Numbered from the stretch's first letter, positions 41,945-50,588 are shown. The stretch is DNA of 64,000 nucleotides from Pseudonocardia petroleophila (GCF_014235185.1 NZ_CP060131.1:1247501-1311500); one strand, 5' to 3'. Notes: generated by a model from the letters alone, not told the origin. Numbers and translations: made by a program.

Positions 41945-42967
41945 TTACCCCACCAGCTCCGCCACGACCTCCAGCTCGGCCCGGTCGCCGCCGACGACCA
42001 TCGTCGTGATCAACGACGACCGCCACACGTCGAGCTCCTCGGCGATCTTGCTCCGGGGACCCACCAGCGCGACCTGCTCCACCATGTCCAGCGGCACCGC
42101 GGCGGCGGCCTCGTCCTTGCGCCCGGCCAGGTAGGACTCCTGGATGCGGGCGCACTCGGCCTCGAAGCCCATGCGCGCGAACACGTCGTAGTGGAAGTTC
42201 GCGCCCTTGGCCCCCATGCCGCCGATGTAGAGCGCGAGCATCGGCCGGACCCGGTCGGCCGCCGCGGAGACGTCGTCGTCGACCACGACCTGCACCATGC
42301 AGACGACCTCGAAGTCCTCGGCGGTCCGCCGCGCCCCGGGGCGGGCGAAGCCCTCGGCGAGGCGGTCGCGGTAGAACGCGTCGTGGCGCGGCGCGTAGAA
42401 CAGCGGCTGCCAGCCGTCGGCGATCTCGGCCGCCAGCGCCACGTTCTTCGGGCCCTCCGCGGCCAGCAGGATCGGCAGGTCGTCGCGCAGCGGGTGGATC
42501 GTCGGGCGCAGCGGCTTGCCCAGCCCGGCCCCGCCGGGGTGCGGGATCGCGTAGTGCTCCCCGGAGAACTCGACGCGCTCGCGGGCGATCGCCGACCGCA
42601 GGATCTGCACGTACTCCCGGGTCCGCGCGAGGGGCCTGGGGTAGGGCTGCCCGTACCAGCCCTCCACGACCTGCGGCCCGGACGCGCCGATGCCGAGGAC
42701 CATCCGGCCGCCGGAGAGGTGGTCGAGCGTCAGCGCGGCCATGGCCGTGGCCGTGGGGGTGCGGGCGGACATCTGCACCACCGACGTGCCCAGCCGGACG
42801 CGCGAGGTGCGCGCGCCCAGCCAGGCCAGCGGGGTCAGGGCGTCGGAGCCGTAGGCCTCGGCGGTCCAGATCGAGTCGAAGCCGAGGTCCTCGGCCGCGG
42901 CGACGCGGTCGGCGGTCGCGGGGTCCGGGCCCGCTCCCCAGTACCCGAGCGCCAGTCCGAGGTCCAT
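41945..42967 (-). CDS. LLM-class F420-dependent oxidoreductase
   Basis: A 340-residue luciferase-like (bacterial luciferase fold) flavin-type enzyme, very likely using coenzyme F420. Motifs: LGLALGYWGAGPDP, AAEDLGFDSIWTAEAYGSDALTPLAWLGARTSRVRLGTSVVQMSARTP (in part), LDHLSGGRMVLGIGASGPQVVEGWYG and ILLAAEGPKNVALAAEIADGWQPLFYAP. This is the Rv-type probable F420 oxidoreductase family. Substrate unknown. It overlaps the dehydrogenase gene by one base (start 42967, the other's stop at 42967), so the two form an operon, perhaps acting on one lipid or xenobiotic route. Confidence 0.9.
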   Translation of the reverse strand: MDLGLALGYWGAGPDPATADRVAAAEDLGFDSIWTAEAYGSDALTPLAWLGARTSRVRLGTSVVQMSARTPTATAMAALTLDHLSGGRMVLGIGASGPQVVEGWYGQPYPRPLARTREYVQILRSAIARERVEFSGEHYAIPHPGGAGLGKPLRPTIHPLRDDLPILLAAEGPKNVALAAEIADGWQPLFYAPRHDAFYRDRLAEGFARPGARRTAEDFEVVCMVQVVVDDDVSAAADRVRPMLALYIGGMGAKGANFHYDVFARMGFEAECARIQESYLAGRKDEAAAAVPLDMVEQVALVGPRSKIAEELDVWRSSLITTMVVGGDRAELEVVAELVG

Positions 42968-43791
42968 CAGAGGGAGTCCACGAAGAAGTCGAGCTCGGGG
43001 TCGTCGGTGCCGCCGTACTCCGAGAGGTCGGTCCTCCCCGACCGCGCGAGCGCCTCGACGTCGAGGAAGATCTGCCCGGTCGGCCGCTCGGCATCGGTGA
43101 GCAGCGCGACCGCCGCATCACCCATGATCTCGACGCTGCGCGACCGGCCGGCCGCCTCCTCGCCGCCGAGCAGGTTGACCACCGCCGCCGTCGCGATCGT
43201 GGTCTGCGGCCACAGGCAGTTGGCCCGCACGCCCTTCTCCGCGAACTCCGCGGCGAAGCCCAGCGTCAGCAGCGTCATCCCCATCTTGCTCAGCGCGTAC
43301 GCCGGGAACCTCCCCAGCCAGTGCGGCGCCAGGTTGATCGGCGGCGACAGCGTGACGATCTGGGCGTCGTCGCTGTCGAACAGGTGCGGCAGCGCCGCGC
43401 GGGTCAGCTGGAAGGTGCCCCTGCTGTTGATCTGCTGCATGAGGTCGTAGCGCTTCGGGGTCAGGTCCAGCGTCCCGGCCAGGTTCAGCGCCGAGGCGTT
43501 GTTCACCACGATGTCCACCCCGCCGAACGTCTCCACGGCGGTCGCGACCGCGCGGGCGACGTCGGCCTCCTCGCGCACGTCCCCGACCACGGCGACGGCC
43601 CGCCCGCCCGCGGCCTCGATCTCGGCGACCGCGGTGTGCACGGTGCCCGGCAGGCGCGGGTCCGGCTGGTCGGTCTTGGCCAGCAGCACGGCGTTCGCGC
43701 CCTGCCTGGCCGCGGCGGTCAGGATGGCCAGCCCGATGCCGCGGCTGCCGCCGGACATCACGATGGTGCGGCCCTTGAGGGAGTCGGTCAC
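42967..43791 (-). CDS. Short-chain dehydrogenase (HSDL2-like)
   Basis: A 274-residue SDR. NAD(P) motif GGSRGIGLAILTAAARQGANAVLLAKTDQP; NNASALNL; the catalytic region TLSPPINLAPHWLGRFPAYALSKMGMTLL holds Ser (in TLSPP), Tyr and Lys (YALSK). The TLSPP.NL..HW stretch is the mark of the hydroxysteroid-dehydrogenase-like-2 group. C-terminal QIFLDVEALARSG... fits as well. Reaction: oxidation or reduction of a hydroxyacyl or hydroxysteroid-like substrate, not known. First gene of a two-gene operon with the F420-type enzyme. Confidence 0.9.
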   Translation of the reverse strand: MTDSLKGRTIVMSGGSRGIGLAILTAAARQGANAVLLAKTDQPDPRLPGTVHTAVAEIEAAGGRAVAVVGDVREEADVARAVATAVETFGGVDIVVNNASALNLAGTLDLTPKRYDLMQQINSRGTFQLTRAALPHLFDSDDAQIVTLSPPINLAPHWLGRFPAYALSKMGMTLLTLGFAAEFAEKGVRANCLWPQTTIATAAVVNLLGGEEAAGRSRSVEIMGDAAVALLTDAERPTGQIFLDVEALARSGRTDLSEYGGTDDPELDFFVDSL

Positions 43792-43844
43792 ATCAGCTCC
43801 AGGTTCGACGGACAGTCAGTGCTGACCGTATCGGAGGCGGGCCG

Positions 43845-44051
43845 GTGCGGGGGCCCCGTGGGCGGGACGACCCGGCCGCGGCGCGCACGGGGGCCTGCAC
43901 GGAGATCCACCGGCCGGGCGAGCTGACGTCGACGGTGGTGTGGCTGCGCGCCGAGTGGCCGGCCGTGCTCGACGGCCTCACCGACGCCGACCTCGACGCC
44001 CCGGCCGGCGGGACCGGGCAGCTGCGGGCGGCGGGTCAGGGCGCGACGTAG
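43845..44051 (+). pseudogene. Possible remnant of a DinB/TIGR03086-like gene
   Basis: Within the 244-bp gap between the dehydrogenase start and the GNAT stop, one frame reads CTEIHRPGELTSTVVWLRAEWPAVLDGLTDADLDAPAGG. This looks like the first 35 residues of a DinB-like (mycothiol-dependent maleylpyruvate isomerase-type) protein, and then ends. It may be a broken gene or chance; the evidence is weak. Confidence 0.25.
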
Positions 44052-44530
44052 ACGTGGACGGTCCGGCGGCGGCCGTCCTGGGCCATCCAGTCGGCGGGCC
44101 GGGTGTCGACCCGGCGCCAGCCCAGCCGCTCGTAGAACGCGACCGCGGGCTCGCCGTCGACGACGTCGAGCCACAGCCCCTCGCCCGCGCCGGCCGCGGC
44201 TGCGGCGACGAGCGCGGCCGCCACCCCGCGACCGCGGGCGGCCGGGGTCGTGAACAGCCGCTTGACCGCGACGAGCAGGTCGGCCGGCACGCCGGTGTCG
44301 GCGACGACGGCCGCGTCGGCGGCGGCCGCGACGCAGACGTGCCCGACGATCGCGCCGTCGACCTCGGCGACCCATGCCGCCGTCAGCCCGTCGGGGTCGA
44401 GCCACGCCGCGGGATCGGCGGGCCAGGCCGTCGGGTAGCGGTCGGCGTCGTGCACGGCCCGCAGCGCGGCGACGCAGCCCGCCACGTCCTCCGGTCGTCG
44501 CGCACGGACCCCGGGAGCCGTCCTGCTCAC
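44036..44530 (-). CDS. GNAT-family N-acetyltransferase
   Basis: A 164-residue GNAT enzyme. VRARRPEDVAGCVAALRAVHDADRYP at the N-terminus; WVAEVDGAIVGHVCVAA as strand 4; VKRLFTTPAARGRGVAAALVAAAAA as the acetyl-CoA loop (R-G-x-G-V-A); AVAFYERLGWRRVDTRPADW as motif B. Typical small-molecule acetyltransferase; substrate unknown. The GTG start overlaps the stop of the transporter gene (GTGA). Confidence 0.88.
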   Translation of the reverse strand: MSRTAPGVRARRPEDVAGCVAALRAVHDADRYPTAWPADPAAWLDPDGLTAAWVAEVDGAIVGHVCVAAAADAAVVADTGVPADLLVAVKRLFTTPAARGRGVAAALVAAAAAGAGEGLWLDVVDGEPAVAFYERLGWRRVDTRPADWMAQDGRRRTVHVYVAP

Positions 44531-45624
44531 GGCGTCACCCCGGCACCGGCGTCCGGCCGGGGCTCCTCCGGCTCGTCGGCCCCGGGCACGTCGTCGCGGA
44601 TGAGGACGTCGATCCAGCGGGTGTGCGGGTGGATGTCGACGAGCAGGGCCTTGGCCAGCAGCGTGAGCGGGATCGCCAGCAGCGCACCCAGCGGCCCGAC
44701 GACGAACCCCCAGAACACCAGCGCGAGGAAGGTGACCGTCACCGACAACCCCACCGCGTCGCCGACGAACCGCGGCTGGATCACCGTCTGCAGCGCCACG
44801 TTGATCACCATGAACGAGACGACCACCGCGAGCATGAGCCCCGGCCCGCCCTCCAGCAGCGCGAGCAGCGCGGGCGGGGCGAGCGCGATGACGAACCCGA
44901 TGTTGGGCACGAAGTTCGCGACGAACGCGAGCAGCCCGAACACCAGCGCGAGCGGCACGTCGAGCACCAGCAGCACCGCCACGTCGAGCGCGGCGATGAC
45001 CAGCCCGAACACGGTGGCGACGGCGAGGAAGCGGCGGGTGCCGTGCGCGAAGGAGGTGAGCGCGTCGACGACGTGCGGGCGCGAGCGGGCGAGCGCCGTC
45101 ATCCGCTCCGGGAAGGTCGCGGAGTCGAACGCCATGAACAGCAGGACCGACAGGATGAGCAGCAGGTTCGACAGCAGCCCGGCGAACTGCGCGAGGAAGC
45201 CCTGCAGCACGCCGACGAGGCTGCCGATGTCGAACTGGTCGAGCGCGGCCTGGATCTGGGCGGGCCCCACGCCGATCGTCGCGAGCAGGTCGGAGGCGGC
45301 GCGGAGGAGGTCGTTGAGCTGGCCGCTGTAGGTCGGGAGCACGGCCGCGAGCTGGGCGACCGCGTAGACGAGCGAGCCGACGAGCGCGACCAGGATCGCG
45401 TACACCGACCCGAGGGTGACGAGCGTGGCGAGCCAGCGCGGCACGCCCCGGCGCCGCAGCGCGCCGGCGATCGGGGCGACCGTCACCATCAGCACCAGCG
45501 CGAGGAACAGCGGGCCGAGGAGCCCGCCGAACGCCTGCAGCCCGGCGATCGTCACGACGGCGGCGGCGAAGCCGAACAGCGGGTTCGTCCAGCTCCCGCC
45601 CGTGCGGGGTGCGGCGTCGGTCAC
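44527..45624 (-). CDS. AI-2E-family (YdiK/PerM-type) transporter
   Basis: A 365-residue membrane protein with eight or so helices, of the AI-2E/PerM permease superfamily. FGFAAAVVTIAGLQAFGGLLGPLFLALVLMVTVAPIAGALRRRGVPRWLATLVTLGSV starts it; the soluble middle is LNDLLRAASDLLATIGVGPAQIQAALDQFD; the C-terminal signature is LVFGLLAFVANFVPNIGFVIALAPPALLALLEGG, then LQTVIQPRFVGDAVGLSVTVTFLALVFWGFVVGPLGALLAIPL. All are family hallmarks. Transported substrate is not known for most members. Start GTG 45624; the frame extends further but without conserved sequence. Co-translated with the GNAT gene. Confidence 0.9.
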   Translation of the reverse strand: MTDAAPRTGGSWTNPLFGFAAAVVTIAGLQAFGGLLGPLFLALVLMVTVAPIAGALRRRGVPRWLATLVTLGSVYAILVALVGSLVYAVAQLAAVLPTYSGQLNDLLRAASDLLATIGVGPAQIQAALDQFDIGSLVGVLQGFLAQFAGLLSNLLLILSVLLFMAFDSATFPERMTALARSRPHVVDALTSFAHGTRRFLAVATVFGLVIAALDVAVLLVLDVPLALVFGLLAFVANFVPNIGFVIALAPPALLALLEGGPGLMLAVVVSFMVINVALQTVIQPRFVGDAVGLSVTVTFLALVFWGFVVGPLGALLAIPLTLLAKALLVDIHPHTRWIDVLIRDDVPGADEPEEPRPDAGAGVTP

Positions 45625-45658
45625 GCGCAGATGGTGGCAGACCGGGGTCCGGGTGCCC

Positions 45659-46399
45659 TCACGAGCCGATCCAGCGGCCGGCCGCACCCACCGCGGCGAG
45701 CCGGCCCCGGGCGTCGTGCAGCTCCGCACGGCCTGCCGTGAACCGCGAGCCCGCGTGCACCGGTGTCGCCCGGGCGGTGAACACCGTGCCGTCCGTGGGG
45801 ACCGGGCGGACGAAGGTGACGTCGAGCTCCACCCCGCCCGCCGCGGCGTCAAGGGCGTGCGCGAGGACCGTGGCCAGCACCCCGCCCTGCACGGTGGAGC
45901 CGAAGTTGGCCAACCCCGGGTCGGCCGTCGCGGACGCGGCACCGGGCGTCACCCGCAGGGCCAGCGCGGCGGGCGAGGACTCCGCGACCGGCGGCGGGCC
46001 CGCCGCGGGCAGCACCGCGCACCGGCTGCTCAGCGTCGCGACGGGCGACCCGTCGGCGGCGCACACCTCGGCGGTGCTCACGCCGGTGGCGCCGAGGTGC
46101 CCGAGCCGGGCCGTCGCCGTCAGCGCTCCCGTGCCGGGCGCGTGGACCGACGCGTGCAGGCTCAGGGTGCTCACCCGCTGCCCCGGCGCCAACCCGGTGC
46201 CGACGACGGCGCCGAGCAGGAAGTCGGCGAGCACGAGCGCGGCCCCGAGCGGCGGCAGCACCTCCGCGGACGGCAGCCCGGCGACGACCAGCCCGGGCTC
46301 CACCTCGACGAGCCGCGCCCCGACCGTCCGCGACGCCGGGGCGAGCCGGGTGGGGTCGGTGACCGCGGCGCGGAGGCGGTCCAGCGTCGAGACGGGCAC
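45659..46399 (-). CDS. Tandem hotdog-fold thioesterase-like protein
   Basis: A 246-residue protein with two weak copies of a hotdog fold (PaaI-like acyl-CoA thioesterase). Copy 1: ADFLLGAVVGTGLAPGQRVSTLSLHASVHAPGTGALTATARLGHLGATGVSTAEVCAADG. Copy 2: LANFGSTVQGGVLATVLAHALDAAAGGVELDVTFVRPVPTDGTVFTARATPVHAGSRFTAGRAELHDARGRLAAVG; only short parts are diagnostic (NFGSTVQGGVLATVLAHALD is the hotdog helix). The HGG motif is QGG here. GTG 46399 is the chosen start (MPVSTLDRLRAAV). Confidence 0.78.
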   Translation of the reverse strand: MPVSTLDRLRAAVTDPTRLAPASRTVGARLVEVEPGLVVAGLPSAEVLPPLGAALVLADFLLGAVVGTGLAPGQRVSTLSLHASVHAPGTGALTATARLGHLGATGVSTAEVCAADGSPVATLSSRCAVLPAAGPPPVAESSPAALALRVTPGAASATADPGLANFGSTVQGGVLATVLAHALDAAAGGVELDVTFVRPVPTDGTVFTARATPVHAGSRFTAGRAELHDARGRLAAVGAAGRWIGS

Positions 46400-46526
46400 G
46401 GCGGGACCGTAACCCGCCGGAGGGCGCGGATAACGATCAGGCACTGATCGCCGCGCGGAATCACGAGCCGGCGACCGTCGCTCCTACTATTTCGCCGCCC
46501 CGACGGATCCCCCCAGGAGCTGGATC

Positions 46527-46970
46527 ATGAACCCGATCGCTCGACGTGCCGCCGTCGCACTGGCCGCAGGCGCTCTCTTCTCCGTCTCCGCGTGCAGCGG
46601 CACCAGCGTGCTGAACCTCGAGGTCGGCCAGTGCATCGCCGACGCCGCGACCGGCGACCAGGTGAGCTCCCTGCCCACCGTCGACTGCTCGGAGCCGCAC
46701 GCCGGCGAGATCTACGCGCTCCCCCAGCTCCCCGACGGCGACTTCCCCGGCGACGAGGCCGTCAACGAGCAGGCCCAGCAGCTGTGCTCGGGTCAGGCCT
46801 TCCAGGACTACGTCGGCAAGCCCTACCAGGACTCGGAGATCTACTACTCGACGCTCTCCCCGAGTCTCGAGACGTGGAACGAGGACGACGACCGCGAGAT
46901 CGTCTGCATCCTGACCACCCAGGACGGCAGCCCGCTCGAGGCGGGGTCCCTGCGCGGCGCCAACCGCTGA
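46527..46970 (+). CDS. Septum-formation-family lipoprotein
   Basis: A 147-residue lipoprotein: signal peptide with lipobox FSVSAC (Cys23), then VLNLEVGQCIADAATGDQVSSLPTVDCSEPHAGEIYALPQLPDGDFPGDEAV. The CxxE/CSEPH...E pattern is the Septum_form (DUF4190-associated) domain of actinobacterial exported proteins. Four later Cys (CSEPH, LCSG, IVCIL) likely form disulfides. Named after an association with septation in related genes; the function is not shown. ATG 46527 with ccaggagc upstream. Monocistronic, 39 bp before the peptidase gene. Confidence 0.86.
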   Translation: MNPIARRAAVALAAGALFSVSACSGTSVLNLEVGQCIADAATGDQVSSLPTVDCSEPHAGEIYALPQLPDGDFPGDEAVNEQAQQLCSGQAFQDYVGKPYQDSEIYYSTLSPSLETWNEDDDREIVCILTTQDGSPLEAGSLRGANR

Positions 46971-47009
46971 CCGGGGCGGGCCGGGTGGCCGTGCGGCAGG
47001 ATCCGGGTC

Positions 47010-48833
47010 GTGACGACCCATCCCGCCGCCCCCGTACCCGAGACCCTGTTCGACGACGAGCGCGAGCAGCGCTGGCGGGCCCGGTTCACCGCGCCGCGGA
47101 TGTCTCGCCCGGCGTGGGCCCTGGACGCACCCGACCGCTGCCTCTACACCTCCAACGCCAGCGGGACGACCGAGATCTACGTCTGGGACCGCGCCACCGA
47201 CACCCACCGCCGCGTCACCGACCGCCCGAGCGGCACCCACTCCGCGACGCTGCCGCCGGACGGGTCGGCCGTCTGGTGGTTCGCCGACACCGACGGCGAC
47301 GAGTTCGGGCACTGGGTCGTCGAGCCGTTCGCGCCGGACGGGACCGCGGCGGCGCCCGCCCTGCCCGGCGTCGAGGACGGCTACCCCGCCGGGCTGGAGA
47401 TCGGCCGCCGCGTCACCGTCGTGGGCACCTCCACCGACGACGGCACCCGCATCTGGCTGCGCCACGACCCCGACGCACCCGCGACGGTCGTGTACGAGCA
47501 CGCCGAGGACGCCGGCGTCGGCGCGCTGTCGGAGGACGAGACCCTGCTCGCGATCGGCCACTCCGAGCACGGCGACTCGCGGCACCCGTCGCTGCGGGTG
47601 GTCCGCGTCGCCGACGGCGGCACGGTCGCCGAGCTGCACGACGGGCCCGGCAAGGGGCTGGGCGCGATCGCGTTCGCCCCGGTCGCGGGCGACCCCCGGC
47701 TGCTGGTGCAGCACGAGCGCCGCGGTCGTGAGGAGCTGCTGGTCTGGGACGTCGTCGCCGGCACCGAGACCGAGCTCGACCTCGGCCTGCCCGGCGAGGT
47801 CTCCGCCGACTTCACCCCCGACGGGCGCGCGCTGCTCGTCGGGCACACCCACGCCGCCCGCACCCGCCTGCACCGCTACGACCTCGACACCGGCGTGCTC
47901 ACCGAGCTGCCCGTCGCCGCCGGGTGCGTCGGCTCGGCGGACGTCCGGCCGGACGGCACCGTCGAGTACAGCTGCAGCTCCGCCGCCGAGCCGTCGACGA
48001 TCCGGGCGCTGCACCCCGACGGCACCGACCGCGTCCTCGTGACCCCGCCCGGGGAGCGCGCGCCGGGCTCGGTGCCGGTCACCGACCTGTGGGTCGACGG
48101 GCCCGGCGGGCGCATCCACGCGCTCGTCGCCACCCCGCCCGACGGCGACGGGCGGGCGGTGTTCAGCCTGCACGGCGGCCCGCACGCGGCCGACGAGGAC
48201 CGGTTCGGGGCGATGCGCGCGGCGTGGGTCGAGGCCGGGTTCGTCGTCGTCGAGGTCAACTACCGCGGCTCCACCGGCTACGGCTCGGCGTGGCGCGACG
48301 CGATCGAGGGCCGCCCGGGCACCACGGAGCTGGAGGACGTCGCCGCGGTGTTCGACGCCTGCGTCGCGCAGGGCCTCATCGACCCGGCGCGGTCGGTCGT
48401 CGAGGGCTGGTCGTGGGGCGGCTACCTGGCGCTGCTCGCCGTCGGCACGCAGCCGCAGCGGTGGGCCGCGGGGCTCGCGGGCGTGCCGGTGGCCGACTAC
48501 GTCGCCGCCTACGCCGACGAGATGGAGCAGCTCCGCGCGTTCGACCGCGCCCTGTTCGGCGGGTCGCCGGAGGAGGTGCCGGAGCTGTACCGGACGGCGT
48601 CACCGCTGACCTACGTCGACGCCGTCCGGGTGCCGGTGCTCGTGCTGGCCGGGGAGAACGACCCGCGCTGCCCGATCCGGCAGATCGACAACTACCTCGA
48701 CGCCCTCGCCGCCCGCGGCGACGTGACCTACGAGGTGGCGCGGTTCGACGCCGGCCACGGCAGCCTGGTGGTGGACCAGACGCTCCAGCACATCGCGACG
48801 GAGATCGACTTCGCCCGGCGCGCCCTCACCTGA
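47010..48833 (+). CDS. S9-family (prolyl-oligopeptidase-type) peptidase
   Basis: A 607-residue protein. The N-terminal 350 residues form a beta-propeller (ATDTHRRVTDRPSGTHSATLPPDGSAVWWFADTDGDE and similar blades). The alpha/beta-hydrolase catalytic part has SLHGGPHAADEDRFG as oxyanion site, nucleophile Ser468 in EGWSWGGYLAL, Asp in LAGENDPRCPIRQ and His in FDAGHGSLVVDQTLQ. It cleaves small peptides after proline or alanine, in the cytosol as no signal peptide is seen. GTG 47010 is the start. Confidence 0.92.
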   Translation: MTTHPAAPVPETLFDDEREQRWRARFTAPRMSRPAWALDAPDRCLYTSNASGTTEIYVWDRATDTHRRVTDRPSGTHSATLPPDGSAVWWFADTDGDEFGHWVVEPFAPDGTAAAPALPGVEDGYPAGLEIGRRVTVVGTSTDDGTRIWLRHDPDAPATVVYEHAEDAGVGALSEDETLLAIGHSEHGDSRHPSLRVVRVADGGTVAELHDGPGKGLGAIAFAPVAGDPRLLVQHERRGREELLVWDVVAGTETELDLGLPGEVSADFTPDGRALLVGHTHAARTRLHRYDLDTGVLTELPVAAGCVGSADVRPDGTVEYSCSSAAEPSTIRALHPDGTDRVLVTPPGERAPGSVPVTDLWVDGPGGRIHALVATPPDGDGRAVFSLHGGPHAADEDRFGAMRAAWVEAGFVVVEVNYRGSTGYGSAWRDAIEGRPGTTELEDVAAVFDACVAQGLIDPARSVVEGWSWGGYLALLAVGTQPQRWAAGLAGVPVADYVAAYADEMEQLRAFDRALFGGSPEEVPELYRTASPLTYVDAVRVPVLVLAGENDPRCPIRQIDNYLDALAARGDVTYEVARFDAGHGSLVVDQTLQHIATEIDFARRALT

Positions 48834-48834
48834 G

Positions 48835-48889
48835 TTGCAGCATGGCCACCTTCACGCCGTCTCGTTGCGTGACGGTGGCCATACTGCAA
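48835..48889. terminator. Hairpin after S9 peptidase gene
   Basis: ttgcagcatggccacc (48835-48850) pairs with ggtggccatactgcaa (48874-48889), one mismatch, 23-base loop that itself contains cacgc/gcgtg. It begins right after the peptidase stop and faces the convergent Ohr gene. Confidence 0.65.
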
Positions 48890-48953
48890 TCGGGGCCGAG
48901 CGGCAATCGGGGCCGAGCGGCAATCGGGGCCGAGCGTCAATCGGGGCCGAGCG
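48886..48953. repeat. Four tandem 17-bp repeats
   Basis: gcaatcggggccgagcg is repeated at 48886-48902, 48903-48919, 48920-48936 and 48937-48953 (first base t in the last). The array ends exactly at the stop codon of the convergent Ohr gene. Nothing is encoded; likely a replication-slippage repeat in a terminator region. Confidence 0.9.
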
Positions 48954-49376
48954 TCAGACGGTGGCCTTCAGCTCCACGTCGACGTTGCCGCGGGTGGCCT
49001 TCGAGTACGGGCACACCTGGTGGGCGCCCTCGACGAGCTCGTCGGCCTGCGCCTGCTCGAGCCCGGGGAGGTGGGCCGTGATGACCGCGCTGATGCCGAA
49101 GCTGGTGTCGTCGGGGGCCAGGCTCACCGACGCGTCGACGGTGGCGCCGTCGGGCACCTGCACGCCCTTGTTCTTCGCCACGAGCCGCAGCGCGCCGTGG
49201 AAGCAGGTGGCGTAGGCCGCCGCGAAGAGCTGCTCGGGGTTGGTGGCCCCACCGGGACCGCCGAGGGCGGGCGGCATCTTCAGGTCCTGGTCGATGATCC
49301 CGTCGCTGGTCCGGACCCGCCCGTCCCGGCCTCCGCCCGACGAGGTCGCCTCGGCCGTGTAGATCGCGTCCGCCAT
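48954..49376 (-). CDS. ohr: Ohr/OsmC-family organic hydroperoxide resistance protein
   Basis: A 140-residue thiol peroxidase. The two redox Cys are in YATCFHGALRLVAK and HQVCPYSKATRGNVDV, the exact Ohr contexts. GGPGGATNPEQLFAAAYA holds the conserved helix start. Dimeric family; reduces organic hydroperoxides using lipoyl or mycothiol-linked reductants. YTAEATSSGGGRDGRVRTSDG is the typical N-terminus. Start ATG 49376 with ggaagga upstream (49,383-49,389). Convergent with the peptidase gene. Confidence 0.93.
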   Translation of the reverse strand: MADAIYTAEATSSGGGRDGRVRTSDGIIDQDLKMPPALGGPGGATNPEQLFAAAYATCFHGALRLVAKNKGVQVPDGATVDASVSLAPDDTSFGISAVITAHLPGLEQAQADELVEGAHQVCPYSKATRGNVDVELKATV

Positions 49377-49512
49377 GGTGCTGTCCTTCCGTCGAAAACC
49401 TTGTCGCGCACAACATACCTCCGGTCGACGACCCCGCGCCGTCACGCGTCGGTAGCCGGACGGAAACACGCGGCGCGCACGATGGCGGTCGTCCCGAGGA
49501 GGTGGCGGCTCG

Positions 49513-50553
49513 ATGCTGTGGCGTGTGCACGTGGAGCTGGAGGACCGGCCCGGCCGGCTGGGCGAGCTCGCCACGGCGGTCGGCGACGCGGGGTGCAACA
49601 TCATCTCGCTGCACGTCGTCGGCGAGCCGGCCGACGACGGGTCGGTCACCGACGAGCTGCTGGTCCGGGTACCGCCGGGGATCGACGCGGCGGAGATGGC
49701 GGCCGCGGTCGAGCGGGCCGGGATCCCGTGCTCGCTGCTGGTGCGGGCCGACGCCCAGGAGCTCGCCGATCCCGCGACGACGGCGCTCGCGCTCGCGCGC
49801 ATGGTGGCGGCCGACCCGGGGAGCGCCCCGCGGGCGGTCGCGACGATGCTGCGCGCGCGCCTGGTCGATCCGGCCGATCCCGATCCGGGCGGTCACACCC
49901 ACGCCCTGCGCGTGGGGGCGCGGCAGCTGCGCCTGGGCCGGGCCTGGCCGTTCACCGCCACCGAGATCTCCCGCGCCGCCGCGCTGCTGGAGCTCGCGGC
50001 GCAGCTCGCGCTGCGCCCGCCCACCGCGCCCGAGCGCGACGACCGCATCCTGCTCCTGCGCGACGGCTCCGAGGTGCGGATGCGCGCCGCCACCCCGGGC
50101 GACGCCCCGCTGGTCGCGGCCCTGCACGCCCGCTGCTCCCCGGCCACGCGGCGGTCCCGCTTCCTCAGCCCCGCCCCGCGGCTGGACGCCGCCGAGCTGG
50201 AACGCCTCCTCGGGGGCGACGACGGCGAGGCCGTCCTCGCGATCACCGTGGACGGCGGCAGCGCCGTGGGCATCGCCACCTTCGGCCCGGACGGCCCGAC
50301 CGCGGCCCGGTTCGGCGTGCTCGTCGCGGACGCCTGGCACGGCCGCGGCGTCGGCACGTCCCTGCTGCGGCGGATGGCCGACATGGCCGCCGACCGCGGA
50401 CTGTCCGAGCTGACGGGCGTCGCACGCCCCGACGACCTCGGCGTCACGCGCCTGCTGCGCCGGGCCGGGCTGCGCCCGTCGGCGGAGATCTCCGACGGCG
50501 AGGTGCGGCTGCGCGCCGCCCTGCCGACCTCGAGCGGGACCCTGGTCGGGTAG
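49513..50553 (+). CDS. ACT-domain GNAT acetyltransferase (amino-acid-regulated PatA type)
   Basis: A 346-residue fusion: an ACT domain (1-80; MLWRVHVELEDRPGRLGELATAVGDAGCNIISLHVVG) and a C-terminal GNAT domain (about 175-335), with a helical linker (LARMVAADPGSAPRAVATMLRARL). The acetyl-CoA loop is VADAWHGRGVGTSLLRRMADMAADRGL. DGSEVRMRAATPGDAPLVAALHARCSPATRRSRF is the GNAT start. Actinobacterial ACT-GNAT proteins are known to be switched by amino acids and to acetylate acetyl-CoA synthetase and its like; such a target (acs) is encoded 40 kb away. Start ATG 49513 with gaggaggtggcgg upstream. A terminator follows at 50,563. Confidence 0.88.
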   Translation: MLWRVHVELEDRPGRLGELATAVGDAGCNIISLHVVGEPADDGSVTDELLVRVPPGIDAAEMAAAVERAGIPCSLLVRADAQELADPATTALALARMVAADPGSAPRAVATMLRARLVDPADPDPGGHTHALRVGARQLRLGRAWPFTATEISRAAALLELAAQLALRPPTAPERDDRILLLRDGSEVRMRAATPGDAPLVAALHARCSPATRRSRFLSPAPRLDAAELERLLGGDDGEAVLAITVDGGSAVGIATFGPDGPTAARFGVLVADAWHGRGVGTSLLRRMADMAADRGLSELTGVARPDDLGVTRLLRRAGLRPSAEISDGEVRLRAALPTSSGTLVG

Positions 50554-50562
50554 TCCCCCGGG

Positions 50563-50588
50563 AAGGGGCGGCCCGCAGGCCGCCCCTT
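50563..50588. terminator. Bidirectional terminator
   Basis: aaggggcggcc (50563-50573) pairs perfectly with ggccgcccctt (50578-50588), loop cgca. Placed between the convergent ACT-GNAT gene (stop 50553) and the ABC ATPase gene (stop 50600). Confidence 0.85.

Noticed and set aside
48886..48953. CRISPR array
   Set aside because: The 17-bp units are directly adjacent without spacers and no cas genes are near. No CRISPR array was seen anywhere in the window.
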